Below are positions 26,340 to 34,664 of a DNA stretch of 64,000 nucleotides, one piece after another (position 1 is the first letter of the stretch; each line of letters begins with the position of its first letter). Made by a program: the position numbers and the translations under genes. The stretch lies in assembly GCF_003711805.1 (NCBI RefSeq), contig NZ_QXCP01000003.1, forward strand, positions 186,001 to 250,000, given 5' to 3'. The stretch comes from Brachybacterium sp. EE-P12 (lineage in GTDB: Bacteria; Actinomycetota; Actinomycetes; Actinomycetales; Dermabacteraceae). The notes under the pieces are model-generated. The model was not told the origin of the DNA and made no database searches. It saw nothing but the letters and a program-made list of their open reading frames with translations.

Positions 26340-27886
26340 CGTGGGCCTCCGGGGCTCGGGAAGGGCTCGAAGCGGCGCGCGGACGGCGAGGCGGAGGCCG
26401 ACGGCGGGGACGACCTCGTCGGGGCAGACGGTGCGGCGGTGCCCGTGTCCGTCGTGGACGGTGCCCGGCGGGTCGCGGCGGCGAGCTGCCTGCCCAGCGG
26501 CTGCGTCGCGATGGCCGCGGACCGCTCCTCGTCGGCTCCTGCCCGCTCCGTGCCGCGACGCCGCGACGGGGAGAGCATGTGGGTCGCGGCGGTGATGCCG
26601 AGGAGGAACCAGAACAGGCGCGAGTTGTTCAGCGACAGGCCCACCGAGCCGACCATCAGCACCAGGAAGGCGGTCGAGCTCGTGGCCCACACGGCGCGGT
26701 GGGCGGTGCCGCCGGGCTTCAGGAGGGTCGCCCGCGCCGCCCAGATCAGGAAGATCATCGCGAGGGGCAGACCCCACTCGGCCATGATCTGCAGATAGGT
26801 GTTGTGCGCGAGGACCTCGTGGCCCGTGGTCTCGACCGCGACCGTGAGATAGGTGCCCATCCCCACCCCGAGCAGTGGCGAGAACAGGATCAGTGCGACC
26901 GCCGTCGCCCAGGCGGCCGAGCGCTCCGAGCCGTTGCCCGCGATGGCGGAGTCGAAGCTGACCAGCAGGGTCGAGAGCCGGTCCAGGGCCGGGACGTCGT
27001 CGGTGAGCTCCGCGAGATCCCCGCCGAGGCCGGTGCTCGGCGCGATCAGCACCACGGAGACGACGATCCCGATCGTGCAGATCGCTGCCAGCGCGCGACG
27101 GGCGCGGGAGACGTGGTCCTCCCCGCCGGGGGAGCGCAGGCCCATCGCGCGCCACATCACCAGCAGCGCGAGGGTGATCGCCCCGGTCTTCGAGGCCGAC
27201 AGCAGCACGCCGCTGATGAGGATCGCGGAGGCAGCGACGCTGACGCCGAGGCGGACGTCGCGGTCGTACCAGAGCACGGCCAGGGCCGCGATCGACATCA
27301 CCGCGTAGTTGTTGGGATCGTTGGTCAGCCCCTGGAAGCGGAAGCCCCCGTAGTACAGCGACTCCGTGCCCGGCAGCGGCACGACCTGGGTGATCACCGC
27401 GATCGCGGCGACCACGACGGCGCCGACCACGAAGGCCCGCAGCGCCAGCCGTGCATGGCCCATGCGCACCGCCTGCACCCCGAGCACGAGGCACAGGAAG
27501 GAGACGGCGAGCTTGACCAGATCCAGCACGGTGTCCGAGGCGGGGACGGGCAGAGTGGTCCAGGAGGGGACCAGGACCACGGTCACGGCCAGCAGCTGCA
27601 GCGTGAGGACCAGGAAGAACACCAGGGGAGCGACCGGGATCCACAGCTTCCGTCCCAGGGCGAGCACCGCCACGAGCGCTGCCACCACGGGATCGGCGAG
27701 CGAGAGGTTCAGCCCGAGGATCACGCTGGAGTGGTTCAGCGTCAGGCCCAGCACTACGAGGACCGCCATGACCAGCAGCTCGAAGGGCTCCCGGTACATC
27801 AGCGGGATCCGTGCAGGGCGCTCCGGCGGCACGGCGGCGCGGGGCATCGGCGTCCGTGCGCCTCGTGCGGGAACGGCTGTGCTCAT
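26336..27886 (-). CDS. O-antigen polymerase/ligase-like membrane protein (Wzy-like)
   Basis: A 516-residue protein with about 11 hydrophobic helices. The large external loop and the segment LLGVGMGTYLTVAVETTGHEVLAHNTYLQIMAEWGLPLAMIFL match the Wzy_C (O-antigen ligase) signature with its conserved His in the AHNTYLQ stretch. It should polymerise or transfer the lipid-linked repeat outside the membrane. A cytoplasmic Ser/Thr/Pro-rich tail of about 60 residues follows the last helix. ATG 27886 was chosen for ggagg 5-6 nt upstream; an upstream GTG at 27985 abuts the predicted -10 and is unlikely. First gene of the minus-strand operon. Confidence 0.88.
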   Translation of the reverse strand: MSTAVPARGARTPMPRAAVPPERPARIPLMYREPFELLVMAVLVVLGLTLNHSSVILGLNLSLADPVVAALVAVLALGRKLWIPVAPLVFFLVLTLQLLAVTVVLVPSWTTLPVPASDTVLDLVKLAVSFLCLVLGVQAVRMGHARLALRAFVVGAVVVAAIAVITQVVPLPGTESLYYGGFRFQGLTNDPNNYAVMSIAALAVLWYDRDVRLGVSVAASAILISGVLLSASKTGAITLALLVMWRAMGLRSPGGEDHVSRARRALAAICTIGIVVSVVLIAPSTGLGGDLAELTDDVPALDRLSTLLVSFDSAIAGNGSERSAAWATAVALILFSPLLGVGMGTYLTVAVETTGHEVLAHNTYLQIMAEWGLPLAMIFLIWAARATLLKPGGTAHRAVWATSSTAFLVLMVGSVGLSLNNSRLFWFLLGITAATHMLSPSRRRGTERAGADEERSAAIATQPLGRQLAAATRRAPSTTDTGTAAPSAPTRSSPPSASASPSARRFEPFPSPGGPR

Positions 27887-27957
27887 GCTGACCTCCGAGT
27901 CGGTCCCCGGTCGGGGTGGCGAACCGCCCGACGGCCCGATGTGCTCCGGGAAGCGAG

Positions 27958-28016
27958 AATCGGACACATCGGACGGAACGGGCACAGTGTAGCCCGACGG
28001 TCGGAGCTCCGGGGAA
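27958..28016 (-). promoter_or_regulatory. Promoter and repeat boxes of the wzy-like operon
   Basis: On the minus strand: TTCCCC (28016-28011), 19 bp, TACACT (27991-27986). Just downstream in the leader, the plus strand reads cggaca-cat-cggac (27961-27974), a direct repeat with 9-bp spacing like those at 14630 and 22583. Confidence 0.45.
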
Positions 28017-28034
28017 GATCGTGATCCGCGCGAT

Positions 28035-28064
28035 ATGTCCGATTTAGGGTGATTTCAGTATAGT
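28035..28064 (+). promoter_or_regulatory. Promoter of the BY-kinase operon (TGTCCG-17-TATAGT)
   Basis: TATAGT (28059-28064) is a strong -10. The -35 position is TGTCCG, inside atgtccgattt (28035-28045), the complement of the CGGACAT sequence. A protein bound there would overlap the -35. Confidence 0.5.
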
Positions 28065-28136
28065 CTGTCCCTCAGGCATCCCGGGGCCCGGCCCCGTGGT
28101 GCGGATCATCCCTTGAGGAACTGGAGCGAGGCCGCT

Positions 28137-29858
28137 GTGGAACTGCATCACTACCTGCTGAACCTCCGAGAGCGCTGGCGCTCCGGACTCGTCGCCGCCC
28201 TGATCGTCGCCCTGGCCGTCGCCGGCCTGACCGCGCTGCAGACCCCCGTCTACCGTGCGACGAACCAGGTGTTCGTCCAGGCGCGGACCGGTGCCGGGGT
28301 CGCGGACCTCAACAGCGGGGCGAGCTTCGCCCAGCAGCAGATCATGAGCTACTCCGAGCTCGCGACGACCCCCTACGTGCTCGACGAGGTCATCGACGAC
28401 CTCGACCTCGAGATCACCCCCGCCCGCCTCGCCCGGGACATCAAGGTCTCCGTGGAGGAGGGGTCCTTCCTCATCAGGATCAGCGCCTCCGCCACCGACC
28501 CGCAGATGGCAGCGCGCATCGCGGACTCGACCGCGGAGAACCTCCGAGACGCAGTCGCCTCGCTCAGCCCCCAGGACACCGCGAACTCCGTGGAGCTGAG
28601 CGTCGTGGCCCAGGCGGTCGTGCCGACGCAGCCCGCCTCCCCGAACATCATCCGCAACGCGCTGCTCGGGGTCGCGCTCGCACTCCTGGCCGGTGTCGCG
28701 ACCGCCCTCGTGCGCTCCCTGCTCAACACCCGGGTGCGGACCATCGCGGACCTCCAGGGCAGCACCGACCGGATCGTGCTCGGAGCGATCCCCGCCAGCC
28801 GCGGCAGCGAGAACGCCTCGCGGATCCTCGTCCAGAACCCGTACAGCGTGGCCTCCGAGGCCTATCGCGAGCTGCGCACGAACCTCCAGTTCGTCAAGCT
28901 CGTCGAGAACCGTCGCAGCGTGCTGGTCACCTCCTCCCTCCCCGGCGAGGGCAAGTCCACCGCGACCGTCAACCTCGCCCACGTCCTGGCGATGTCCGGG
29001 GCGCGGGTGCTGCTGGTCGACGCCGACCTCCGCTCGCCGTCCGTGCACCGCATCCTCGGCCTCGAGGGCGATGCGGGACTGACCACCGTGCTCATCGGAC
29101 AGGCCGAGCTCGAGGAGGTCACCCAGTACGCCGGGATCGACGGCCTCGACGTGATCACCGCCGGCGCCATTCCGCCCAACCCCAGCGAGCTGCTCGGCAG
29201 CCCCGCGATGGAGGACATGCTCGAAGAGGCCGCGCGCCACTACGACGTCGTCCTCGTCGACGCACCCCCGCTGCTCGCAGTCACCGACGCCGCCGTGCTC
29301 TCCCAGGCCGTCGGCGGCGTGCTCGTCGTCGCCCAGAGCGAGCGCGTGCGCCGCGCGGAGTTCGAGCGGGCGCTGGCCAAGCTCGAGACGGTCGACGCGA
29401 ACGTCGTGGGCCTGGTGCTGAACCGGGTCCGGGGGGTCTCCGGCTCCCAGTACGCCTACGCCTCGCCCGAGGCACGTGCGGTCCTCGCCGCCGAGGCGGA
29501 GGACATGGGCCGTCCGGAGCCGGGCTCCATCACCCCGACGGCGAGGGACCACGCCGAGCAGGCCGCCGCCACGGCCGGACAGGACAGCGCGGGCGTCGAC
29601 TCGGAGGAGCCTGCGACCGAGGAGCTCGCCACCTTCTCCGACGTGCTCGCCGACACCGACGCGCAGGAGGAGTGCGTCTTCCCCCAGGCCGAGGGCGACG
29701 AGGCCAGGGGCGAGGAGCATGCCGGGGCACCCGGGCCCGCCGCGCCCCGCCGCCCCGGGCGCCGCAAGGCCGTCCGCCGTCCGGGCTCCGAGCGCCCGGC
29801 GGAGCACTTCGCCTCCCGTGAGCTCGAGCGACTCGCCGGCCGCCACGGCGAGCGCTGA
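28137..29858 (+). CDS. Wzz-type chain-length protein fused to a BY-type tyrosine kinase
   Basis: A 573-residue protein. Residues 1-195 are a Wzz domain with helices near 15-35 and 180-200 flanking an external coiled region. Residues 230-460 form the kinase: Walker A SSLPGEGKSTATVN (about 266-277), Walker A' VLLVDADLRSPS, Walker B VVLVDAPPLL. It should control polymer length and export through autophosphorylation. The usual C-terminal Tyr cluster is missing; only QYAYA near 440 has tyrosines. A 130-residue acidic/Ala-rich then Arg-rich tail follows. I prefer the GTG at 28137 (gcgagg 5 nt upstream) to the TTG at 28113. The phosphatase follows after 6 bp. Confidence 0.9.
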   Translation: MELHHYLLNLRERWRSGLVAALIVALAVAGLTALQTPVYRATNQVFVQARTGAGVADLNSGASFAQQQIMSYSELATTPYVLDEVIDDLDLEITPARLARDIKVSVEEGSFLIRISASATDPQMAARIADSTAENLRDAVASLSPQDTANSVELSVVAQAVVPTQPASPNIIRNALLGVALALLAGVATALVRSLLNTRVRTIADLQGSTDRIVLGAIPASRGSENASRILVQNPYSVASEAYRELRTNLQFVKLVENRRSVLVTSSLPGEGKSTATVNLAHVLAMSGARVLLVDADLRSPSVHRILGLEGDAGLTTVLIGQAELEEVTQYAGIDGLDVITAGAIPPNPSELLGSPAMEDMLEEAARHYDVVLVDAPPLLAVTDAAVLSQAVGGVLVVAQSERVRRAEFERALAKLETVDANVVGLVLNRVRGVSGSQYAYASPEARAVLAAEAEDMGRPEPGSITPTARDHAEQAAATAGQDSAGVDSEEPATEELATFSDVLADTDAQEECVFPQAEGDEARGEEHAGAPGPAAPRRPGRRKAVRRPGSERPAEHFASRELERLAGRHGER

Positions 29859-29864
29859 GCGACC

Positions 29865-30479
29865 ATGATCTCGACCCGCCTTGCCGAGGGGGCTCGCGCA
29901 CGCTCGCTCCTTGTCGTGTGCACGGCGAACATCTGCCGCTCGCCGCTCGCCGAGGGACTGCTCCAGGTGCAGGTGGCGGAGCTCGGGCTCACGGTGCGCA
30001 GCGCCGGGACGCGCGCCCTGGTCGGCCACCCGCCGGTCCCGGAGTCCGTGGACTACCTGCGCCGCCGCACGGGCCTCACCCTGCAGCACCGTGGCGTTCC
30101 GCTGACTCCCCAGCTCATCCAGGACTCCGGGGCGATTCTCACGATGACCGAGCGTCAGCGGGCCGAGGTGGTGCGCCTCGCCCCGGGGGCGCTGCGCCGG
30201 GTGTTCACCCTGCGCCAGTTCGTGCGCCTCGCCCCGCACCTGCCGGGTGCGGCCAGCTACCGCAGCGTGGACGAGCTCGCCGAGGCCGTGGCCCGGTGCA
30301 GGGCCCTCGCGGGACCGGCCGTGGACGGCGAGGACGACGTCGTGGACCCCTACGGCGGTTCCCCCGAGCAGTACGAGCACAGCTTCGCGCTGATCGCCCG
30401 CTCGTGCTCGCGCGTCGCCGGCGTGCTGCGCCTCCGGCTCGTCTGCGGGGATCCCGAGCCGATTCCACCCCCGCAGTGA
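29865..30479 (+). CDS. Low-molecular-weight protein-tyrosine phosphatase
   Basis: A 204-residue cytoplasmic phosphatase. The P-loop is VVCTANICRSPLAEG (CX5R, Cys19 to Arg25) and the general acid lies in VVDPYGGS. Length is slightly over the usual 150-180 because of an inserted segment around 100-135. It should dephosphorylate the BY-kinase encoded just upstream, the usual pairing in Gram-positive capsule loci. Its stop overlaps the next GTG by 4 bp. Confidence 0.93.
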   Translation: MISTRLAEGARARSLLVVCTANICRSPLAEGLLQVQVAELGLTVRSAGTRALVGHPPVPESVDYLRRRTGLTLQHRGVPLTPQLIQDSGAILTMTERQRAEVVRLAPGALRRVFTLRQFVRLAPHLPGAASYRSVDELAEAVARCRALAGPAVDGEDDVVDPYGGSPEQYEHSFALIARSCSRVAGVLRLRLVCGDPEPIPPPQ

Positions 30480-31630
30480 CGAGGGTTCTGCGGCGCGGCG
30501 GCACCGGTCCGGGGTGCCGACCGGGGGCCTCGGTCCCGGCGGGGAGGGCCGGAGAAGGAGCGGAACCGGCGCGTCCGGGGCGTGGTCCTCACGCGCTGGA
30601 CCTGCTCTTCCTCGCCGCTCTCGCCCTCTGGGCGCTGTGGGCGGGGGCCGTGACCGTGCTGGGCGGACGGGAGCTGGCCGAGGCGGGCCGGTATCTCGCG
30701 GCCCCGACCCTCCTCGCCGGGGGAGTGCTGCTGGGGCGGCTCGCCGGCCACGGGGTCGAGGTGCGCTCCGGAGCGGTCCGTGCGGCGTCCGTGCTGCTGC
30801 TCCCGGCGTGGCTGTGCCTGCTCGCTGCAGGCGTGCTTGGCAGCTCCCTCTATGCGAACGCTCAGGCGGCTGTCGGGCTGCAGATCGTGGCGCTCGCGGC
30901 GCTGCTGCTCACCGCAGTCCTGCACCGGGGACCGGGCGAGCGGTCGCCAGGGCTCCTGCTCGCCGGCTCGGTCCTGCTCGCCGTGCTCGCCGCGCTGCTC
31001 GGGATGGTGCTTGCGGGCCGTGCCCAGGCGGCGTTCCTGCTGGTGATCGTCATGGTCGTGCTGGCCGTGCTCGCCCTGGCACGGCCCGCTCTCGTGCGGC
31101 GCCGGGTCTCCGCCGGGCTCGGCGCGGCCGCGATCGGTGCCGCCCTCGCCGTGGTGCTCGCGCTGGCGAGCCTGACCGCCTGGCCGCGCTGGCTCGGGGA
31201 CCAGCACAGCCTGAGCTTCGCACGGCAGCTGCTGTGGAAGGACGCGCTCGAGCTGTGGGGGAGCCATCCCCTCGTCGGAGGCGGGCCCGGATCCTTCTAC
31301 GACAGCTCGCCGATCGCCCGCTCCGAGCCGCACCTCTACGCGGCGCACTCCTCCGTCCTGCAGGCCGGCTCCGAGCTCGGCACACCGGCGGCGCTCCTGC
31401 TCCTGGCCGTGCTCGTGCTCGGCGTGCTGCTCGCCGTGCGGGCCGACCGCACCCGCGCGCTGATCGGCGTCGCCGCGTGGAGCGCCCTGGCCGTCCACTC
31501 GATGATCGACCACCTCTACGAGTTCCCGATGGTGGTGCTGCTGGCCGGGATCGTGATCGGCTGGGCGGGGGCGCGTCCGGTCCGTCGCGCCGGATCGGCT
31601 CACGGTCCCGAAGCGCGGCCCGACCGCTGA
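30476..31630 (+). CDS. O-antigen ligase-like membrane protein (second Wzy/WaaL-like)
   Basis: A 384-residue protein with about 10 hydrophobic helices that begin near residue 40. LLWKDALELWGSHPLVGGGPGSFYDSSPI and AAHSSVLQAGSELGTPAALLLLAVLVLG form the Wzy_C/WaaL signature, with a conserved His in AAHS and another in AVHSMIDHLYEF. It may ligate the finished polymer to the cell wall or polymerise a second glycan. The GTG at 30476 overlaps the phosphatase stop but has no ribosome-binding site, so a later start just before the first helix is possible. Confidence 0.75.
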   Translation: MTRVLRRGGTGPGCRPGASVPAGRAGEGAEPARPGRGPHALDLLFLAALALWALWAGAVTVLGGRELAEAGRYLAAPTLLAGGVLLGRLAGHGVEVRSGAVRAASVLLLPAWLCLLAAGVLGSSLYANAQAAVGLQIVALAALLLTAVLHRGPGERSPGLLLAGSVLLAVLAALLGMVLAGRAQAAFLLVIVMVVLAVLALARPALVRRRVSAGLGAAAIGAALAVVLALASLTAWPRWLGDQHSLSFARQLLWKDALELWGSHPLVGGGPGSFYDSSPIARSEPHLYAAHSSVLQAGSELGTPAALLLLAVLVLGVLLAVRADRTRALIGVAAWSALAVHSMIDHLYEFPMVVLLAGIVIGWAGARPVRRAGSAHGPEARPDR

Positions 31631-31661
31631 GCGGTCCCGCGACCTCTGGCACCCTGGCCCC

Positions 31662-32528
31662 ATGACCTCCCTTCCCGCCGGGCTCCCCGCCGACAGCCAC
31701 GTGCACAGCGAGTTCTCCTGGGACACCGGCGGCCCGGACTCCGCCGCGCGCGGCACCATGCGCGCGACCTGCGCACGGGCCGTCGAGATCGGGCTGCCCG
31801 CGCTGTTCTTCACCGAGCACCTCGACCTCGAGGACGCCTGGTTCACGGACCTGGAGGACTTCGCCGACCACGAGCGGCACCTCGTCGGCGAGGACGGTGT
31901 CGTCGTCGTGCCGCGCTTCGACGTGGAGGGCTATCTCGAGGAGATCGACCGCTGCCGCGCCGCGTTCCCGGAGCTCGCGATCGGGACGGGGCTCGAGTTC
32001 GGCCAGCCCGGGCTGCGTGCCGAGGCGGCTCGCAGCCTGCTCGACCTCACCGCCTTCGACCGGATCATCGGCTCGCTGCACACCCTCGAGCTCGGCGACC
32101 GGCGCGCCGAGCCGAACACGATGTTCCGCCGCCTGCCGGCCGATGAGGTGATCCGGCAGTACCTCGCCGAGGTCCCCGCCCAGGTCGCCTCCGACGGGCC
32201 GCACGAGGTCGTCACCCACCTCGACTACGCGGTCCGCTGCTGGCCCGAGGAAGCGGAGGGCCCCTTCGACCCGCGTGCTTTCGAGGAGGAGCTGCGCGGG
32301 GCGATGCGCGCGATCGCCGCGAGCGGGCGGGCGCTCGAGATCAACACCCGGCGCCTGCGCCCCTGGATCCCGCAGTGGTGGGCCGAGGAGGGCGGGCGCG
32401 CCGTCAGCTTCGGCAGCGACTCCCACACGCCGCTCGCCCTCGCCGCGAACTTCCCCGAGGCCACCGCGATGCTCGAGGCGCTCGGCTTCCGCCCCGGGAG
32501 CGACCCGCGCGAGCTCTGGCGGCGCTGA
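31662..32528 (+). CDS. PHP-domain phosphoesterase (histidinol-phosphatase-like)
   Basis: A 288-residue metal-dependent phosphoesterase. PHP ligands are visible in order: ADSHVHSEFSWD, FFTEHLD, GTGLEFG, IIGSLHTLE, VVTHLDYAVR and VSFGSDSHTP. HisK-type enzymes hydrolyse L-histidinol phosphate; the same fold also includes CpsB/YwqE, the Mn-dependent tyrosine phosphatase of capsule loci. Position right after the BY-kinase group makes that alternative worth noting, but an LMW phosphatase is already present and the length suits HisK. CACCCT lies 6 nt before the ATG, a weak leaderless pattern. Confidence 0.8.
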   Translation: MTSLPAGLPADSHVHSEFSWDTGGPDSAARGTMRATCARAVEIGLPALFFTEHLDLEDAWFTDLEDFADHERHLVGEDGVVVVPRFDVEGYLEEIDRCRAAFPELAIGTGLEFGQPGLRAEAARSLLDLTAFDRIIGSLHTLELGDRRAEPNTMFRRLPADEVIRQYLAEVPAQVASDGPHEVVTHLDYAVRCWPEEAEGPFDPRAFEEELRGAMRAIAASGRALEINTRRLRPWIPQWWAEEGGRAVSFGSDSHTPLALAANFPEATAMLEALGFRPGSDPRELWRR

Positions 32529-32553
32529 GGCACGGCCCGGCCCGGCAGCACGA

Positions 32554-33900
32554 TCAGACGGAGAGCACCCGCCCGGTCTCGACGCCCTCGATGCCGCGCA
32601 GCAGCGCCGCGAGCGCCGTGAGCATCTCCGGCTGCCACCATGCCCAGTCGTGCCCGCCGGAGCACAGCTCGAGCCGCGCCTCGAGCGGCACCTGCTCCCG
32701 CTCCGCCGCGTCCAGCACCGTCTCCAGCAGCGCGGCGGCCTGTGCGTGCATCGTCCCTTCGAACCGGCCGGCCTGCAGCGTCAGTCGCAGCGAGGTGCCC
32801 TCGGCGGCGGCGCGCCGCGCCGCCGCGAGCAGCGGCGCGGCGAGCGCCCCCTCGGGATACCGCCACAGCGACACGGACTGCGCGATCGCCGCACCCACCC
32901 GGTGCGGGGCCCTCGCCGCGGTGAACAGGGCGGTCAGTCCCCCGAAACTGGAGCCGGCGACGACGACCCGCGAGGGGTCGGCGGTGATCGGCACCGGACC
33001 GTCCGGATGGGCGAGCCCCTCCGCCTGGAGGCACGGGACGAGCGTCTCGGCGATCCAGCGGGCGTGCCCGCCCGGCACGCCGAGCATCTCGCCGCGCTGC
33101 GGCCCGGAGTCGACGAACACCGCGGCCAGCGGCGGCAGCAGGCCCGAGGCGACACCGCGGCGCAGACGCTGCGGGGTGCCCAGCAGATCCGCGTGCTGCG
33201 CGCCGTCGGTGAGGATCAGCAGCGGCAGCGCCTCGTCGCCGCGCAGCTGCTCGCACCCGGGATCGCCGGGCCGGGCGACCCACCCGCGCACCGGCTCGTC
33301 GATCCCGGGGGAGTCCAGGCGGTGCAGGGCCGGCGCGGGCTCTCCCGTCGGGGGCCCGCAGCCGAAGGGTCCGTCCTCCGGCAGGGCGATCACCGAGCGT
33401 GCTGCCCCGCCGCGCGCCGCCCGATGGCCGCGGCGCGCCCCCGCATCGGCCACCACCGCGGCGCCGGGCTGCTTCAGCCCGGCCTCCCACCACGGCGGGT
33501 CCCCGGGCCCGTCGTGGACGGCGAAGCCGTAGCTCGCCCGCCAGTCCGAGGGCACCTCGAAGGTGCCCTCCCACCAGCCCCCGCCCGTCGGCCGCAGATC
33601 GCAGGCGTCGGCCGGTTCGGGCCGCCACCAGCCGCTCGCGTGCAGCGCGACGGCGCTCGCCGACGGGGCATGGTGGCGGAAGCGCACCAGCGCCGTCGCG
33701 CCCGTGCGGGAGAGGACCTCGGGGCCGGCCCGCGAGCGGTCCGGAGCCGGTACCCCGTCCACCCGGTGCACGGGGACGGATGCCTCGGCGTCCGTCGGGC
33801 GCGGCAGCGGCTCCCAGCGCTCCGGGGCGAGCAGCGCCTCGAGATCGTCGACCGGGCTCTCCCCGCCGCTGCCGGCCATGACCCTGCTCGCCGCGCTCAC
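32554..33900 (-). CDS. Enterochelin-esterase-like (Fes/IroD) siderophore hydrolase
   Basis: A 448-residue alpha/beta hydrolase. The N-terminal Fes-type domain (about 50-190) has VRFRHHAPSASAVALHASGWW and WEGTFEVPSDWRASYGFAVHD. The catalytic domain has AVFVDSG, VVVAGSSFGGLTALF with the nucleophile Ser (about residue 318), and CSGGHDWAWW with the His. It should cut tri-ester siderophores to release iron in the cytoplasm. I use the GTG at 33900, which overlaps the ATPase stop by 4 bp; an ATG at 33879 is a near alternative. It is the last gene of the iron-boxed operon. Confidence 0.85.
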   Translation of the reverse strand: MSAASRVMAGSGGESPVDDLEALLAPERWEPLPRPTDAEASVPVHRVDGVPAPDRSRAGPEVLSRTGATALVRFRHHAPSASAVALHASGWWRPEPADACDLRPTGGGWWEGTFEVPSDWRASYGFAVHDGPGDPPWWEAGLKQPGAAVVADAGARRGHRAARGGAARSVIALPEDGPFGCGPPTGEPAPALHRLDSPGIDEPVRGWVARPGDPGCEQLRGDEALPLLILTDGAQHADLLGTPQRLRRGVASGLLPPLAAVFVDSGPQRGEMLGVPGGHARWIAETLVPCLQAEGLAHPDGPVPITADPSRVVVAGSSFGGLTALFTAARAPHRVGAAIAQSVSLWRYPEGALAAPLLAAARRAAAEGTSLRLTLQAGRFEGTMHAQAAALLETVLDAAEREQVPLEARLELCSGGHDWAWWQPEMLTALAALLRGIEGVETGRVLSV

Positions 33901-34664
33901 ACCGGCACCACCAGCGGCCGGCCCGTCGCCGGATGCGGGATCACCACGACCTCCTGGCCGTAGACCTCCTCGATCCGCGCGGCGGTGAGCACCTCGTCGG
34001 GCGCCCCCAGCGCCGTGAGCTCCCCGGCGGAGAACACCGCGACCCGGTCGCACCAGCGAGCCGCGAGCGAGAGGTCGTGCAGCACCACGAGCACGCAGCG
34101 TCCCTCGTCGGCCAAGGTCCGGGCCCGGCGCAGCAGACTCTCCTGATGGCGCAGGTCCAGCGGGGCGGTCGGCTCGTCCAGCAGCACGATCCCCGCCTGC
34201 TGCGCGAGGGTGCGTGCGAACACGGTGCGGGCCAGCTCGCCGCCCGAGAGCGTGGTGACGTCGCGGCCCTCGAGATGCTCCACCTCGGCGTCGACCAGCG
34301 CCGCGTCGATGATCGCGGGATCCTCCTCGCTCGCCTCGTGCGGGGCCCGCCCCATCTCCACCAGCTCCCGCACCGTGAAGGAGAAGGTCTGGGAATGGGA
34401 CTGGGTCATCACGGAGCGCTCGCGGGCCAGCTCCCGCGGAGCCCACCGGTGCGGCGCGGTGCCGGCCAGCGAGATGCTCCCGTCCGTCGGCGCCAGGTCA
34501 CCCGCGAGCAGGGAGAGCATGGTGGACTTCCCCGCGCCGTTCGGCCCGACGAGCGCGACGAGCTCCCCGCGCGAGGCGGTGAAGGAGACGCCCCGCAGCA
34601 GCTGCGCGCCGTCGATCGTGAACCCGACGGACTCGACCCGCACGCACGGCTCCCCCGCGCTCAT
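33897..34664 (-). CDS. Iron-chelate/heme ABC transporter ATPase (HmuV/FepC-like)
   Basis: A 255-residue ATPase: Walker A GPNGAGKST (40-48), Q-loop in VMTQSHSQTFSF, signature TLSGGELARTVFARTLAQ, Walker B GIVLLDEPTAPLDL and switch His in VVLHDLSLAARW. The HRWAPRELARERSVMTQ segment and short length fit the HmuV branch. It overlaps the permease and esterase genes by 4 bp on each side. Confidence 0.93.
   Translation of the reverse strand: MSAGEPCVRVESVGFTIDGAQLLRGVSFTASRGELVALVGPNGAGKSTMLSLLAGDLAPTDGSISLAGTAPHRWAPRELARERSVMTQSHSQTFSFTVRELVEMGRAPHEASEEDPAIIDAALVDAEVEHLEGRDVTTLSGGELARTVFARTLAQQAGIVLLDEPTAPLDLRHQESLLRRARTLADEGRCVLVVLHDLSLAARWCDRVAVFSAGELTALGAPDEVLTAARIEEVYGQEVVVIPHPATGRPLVVPV

Noticed and set aside
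27887..27985. Longer start (GTG 27985) for the Wzy-like protein
   Set aside because: That codon touches the predicted -10 hexamer, so it would lie upstream of the transcription start; ATG 27886 has ggagg.
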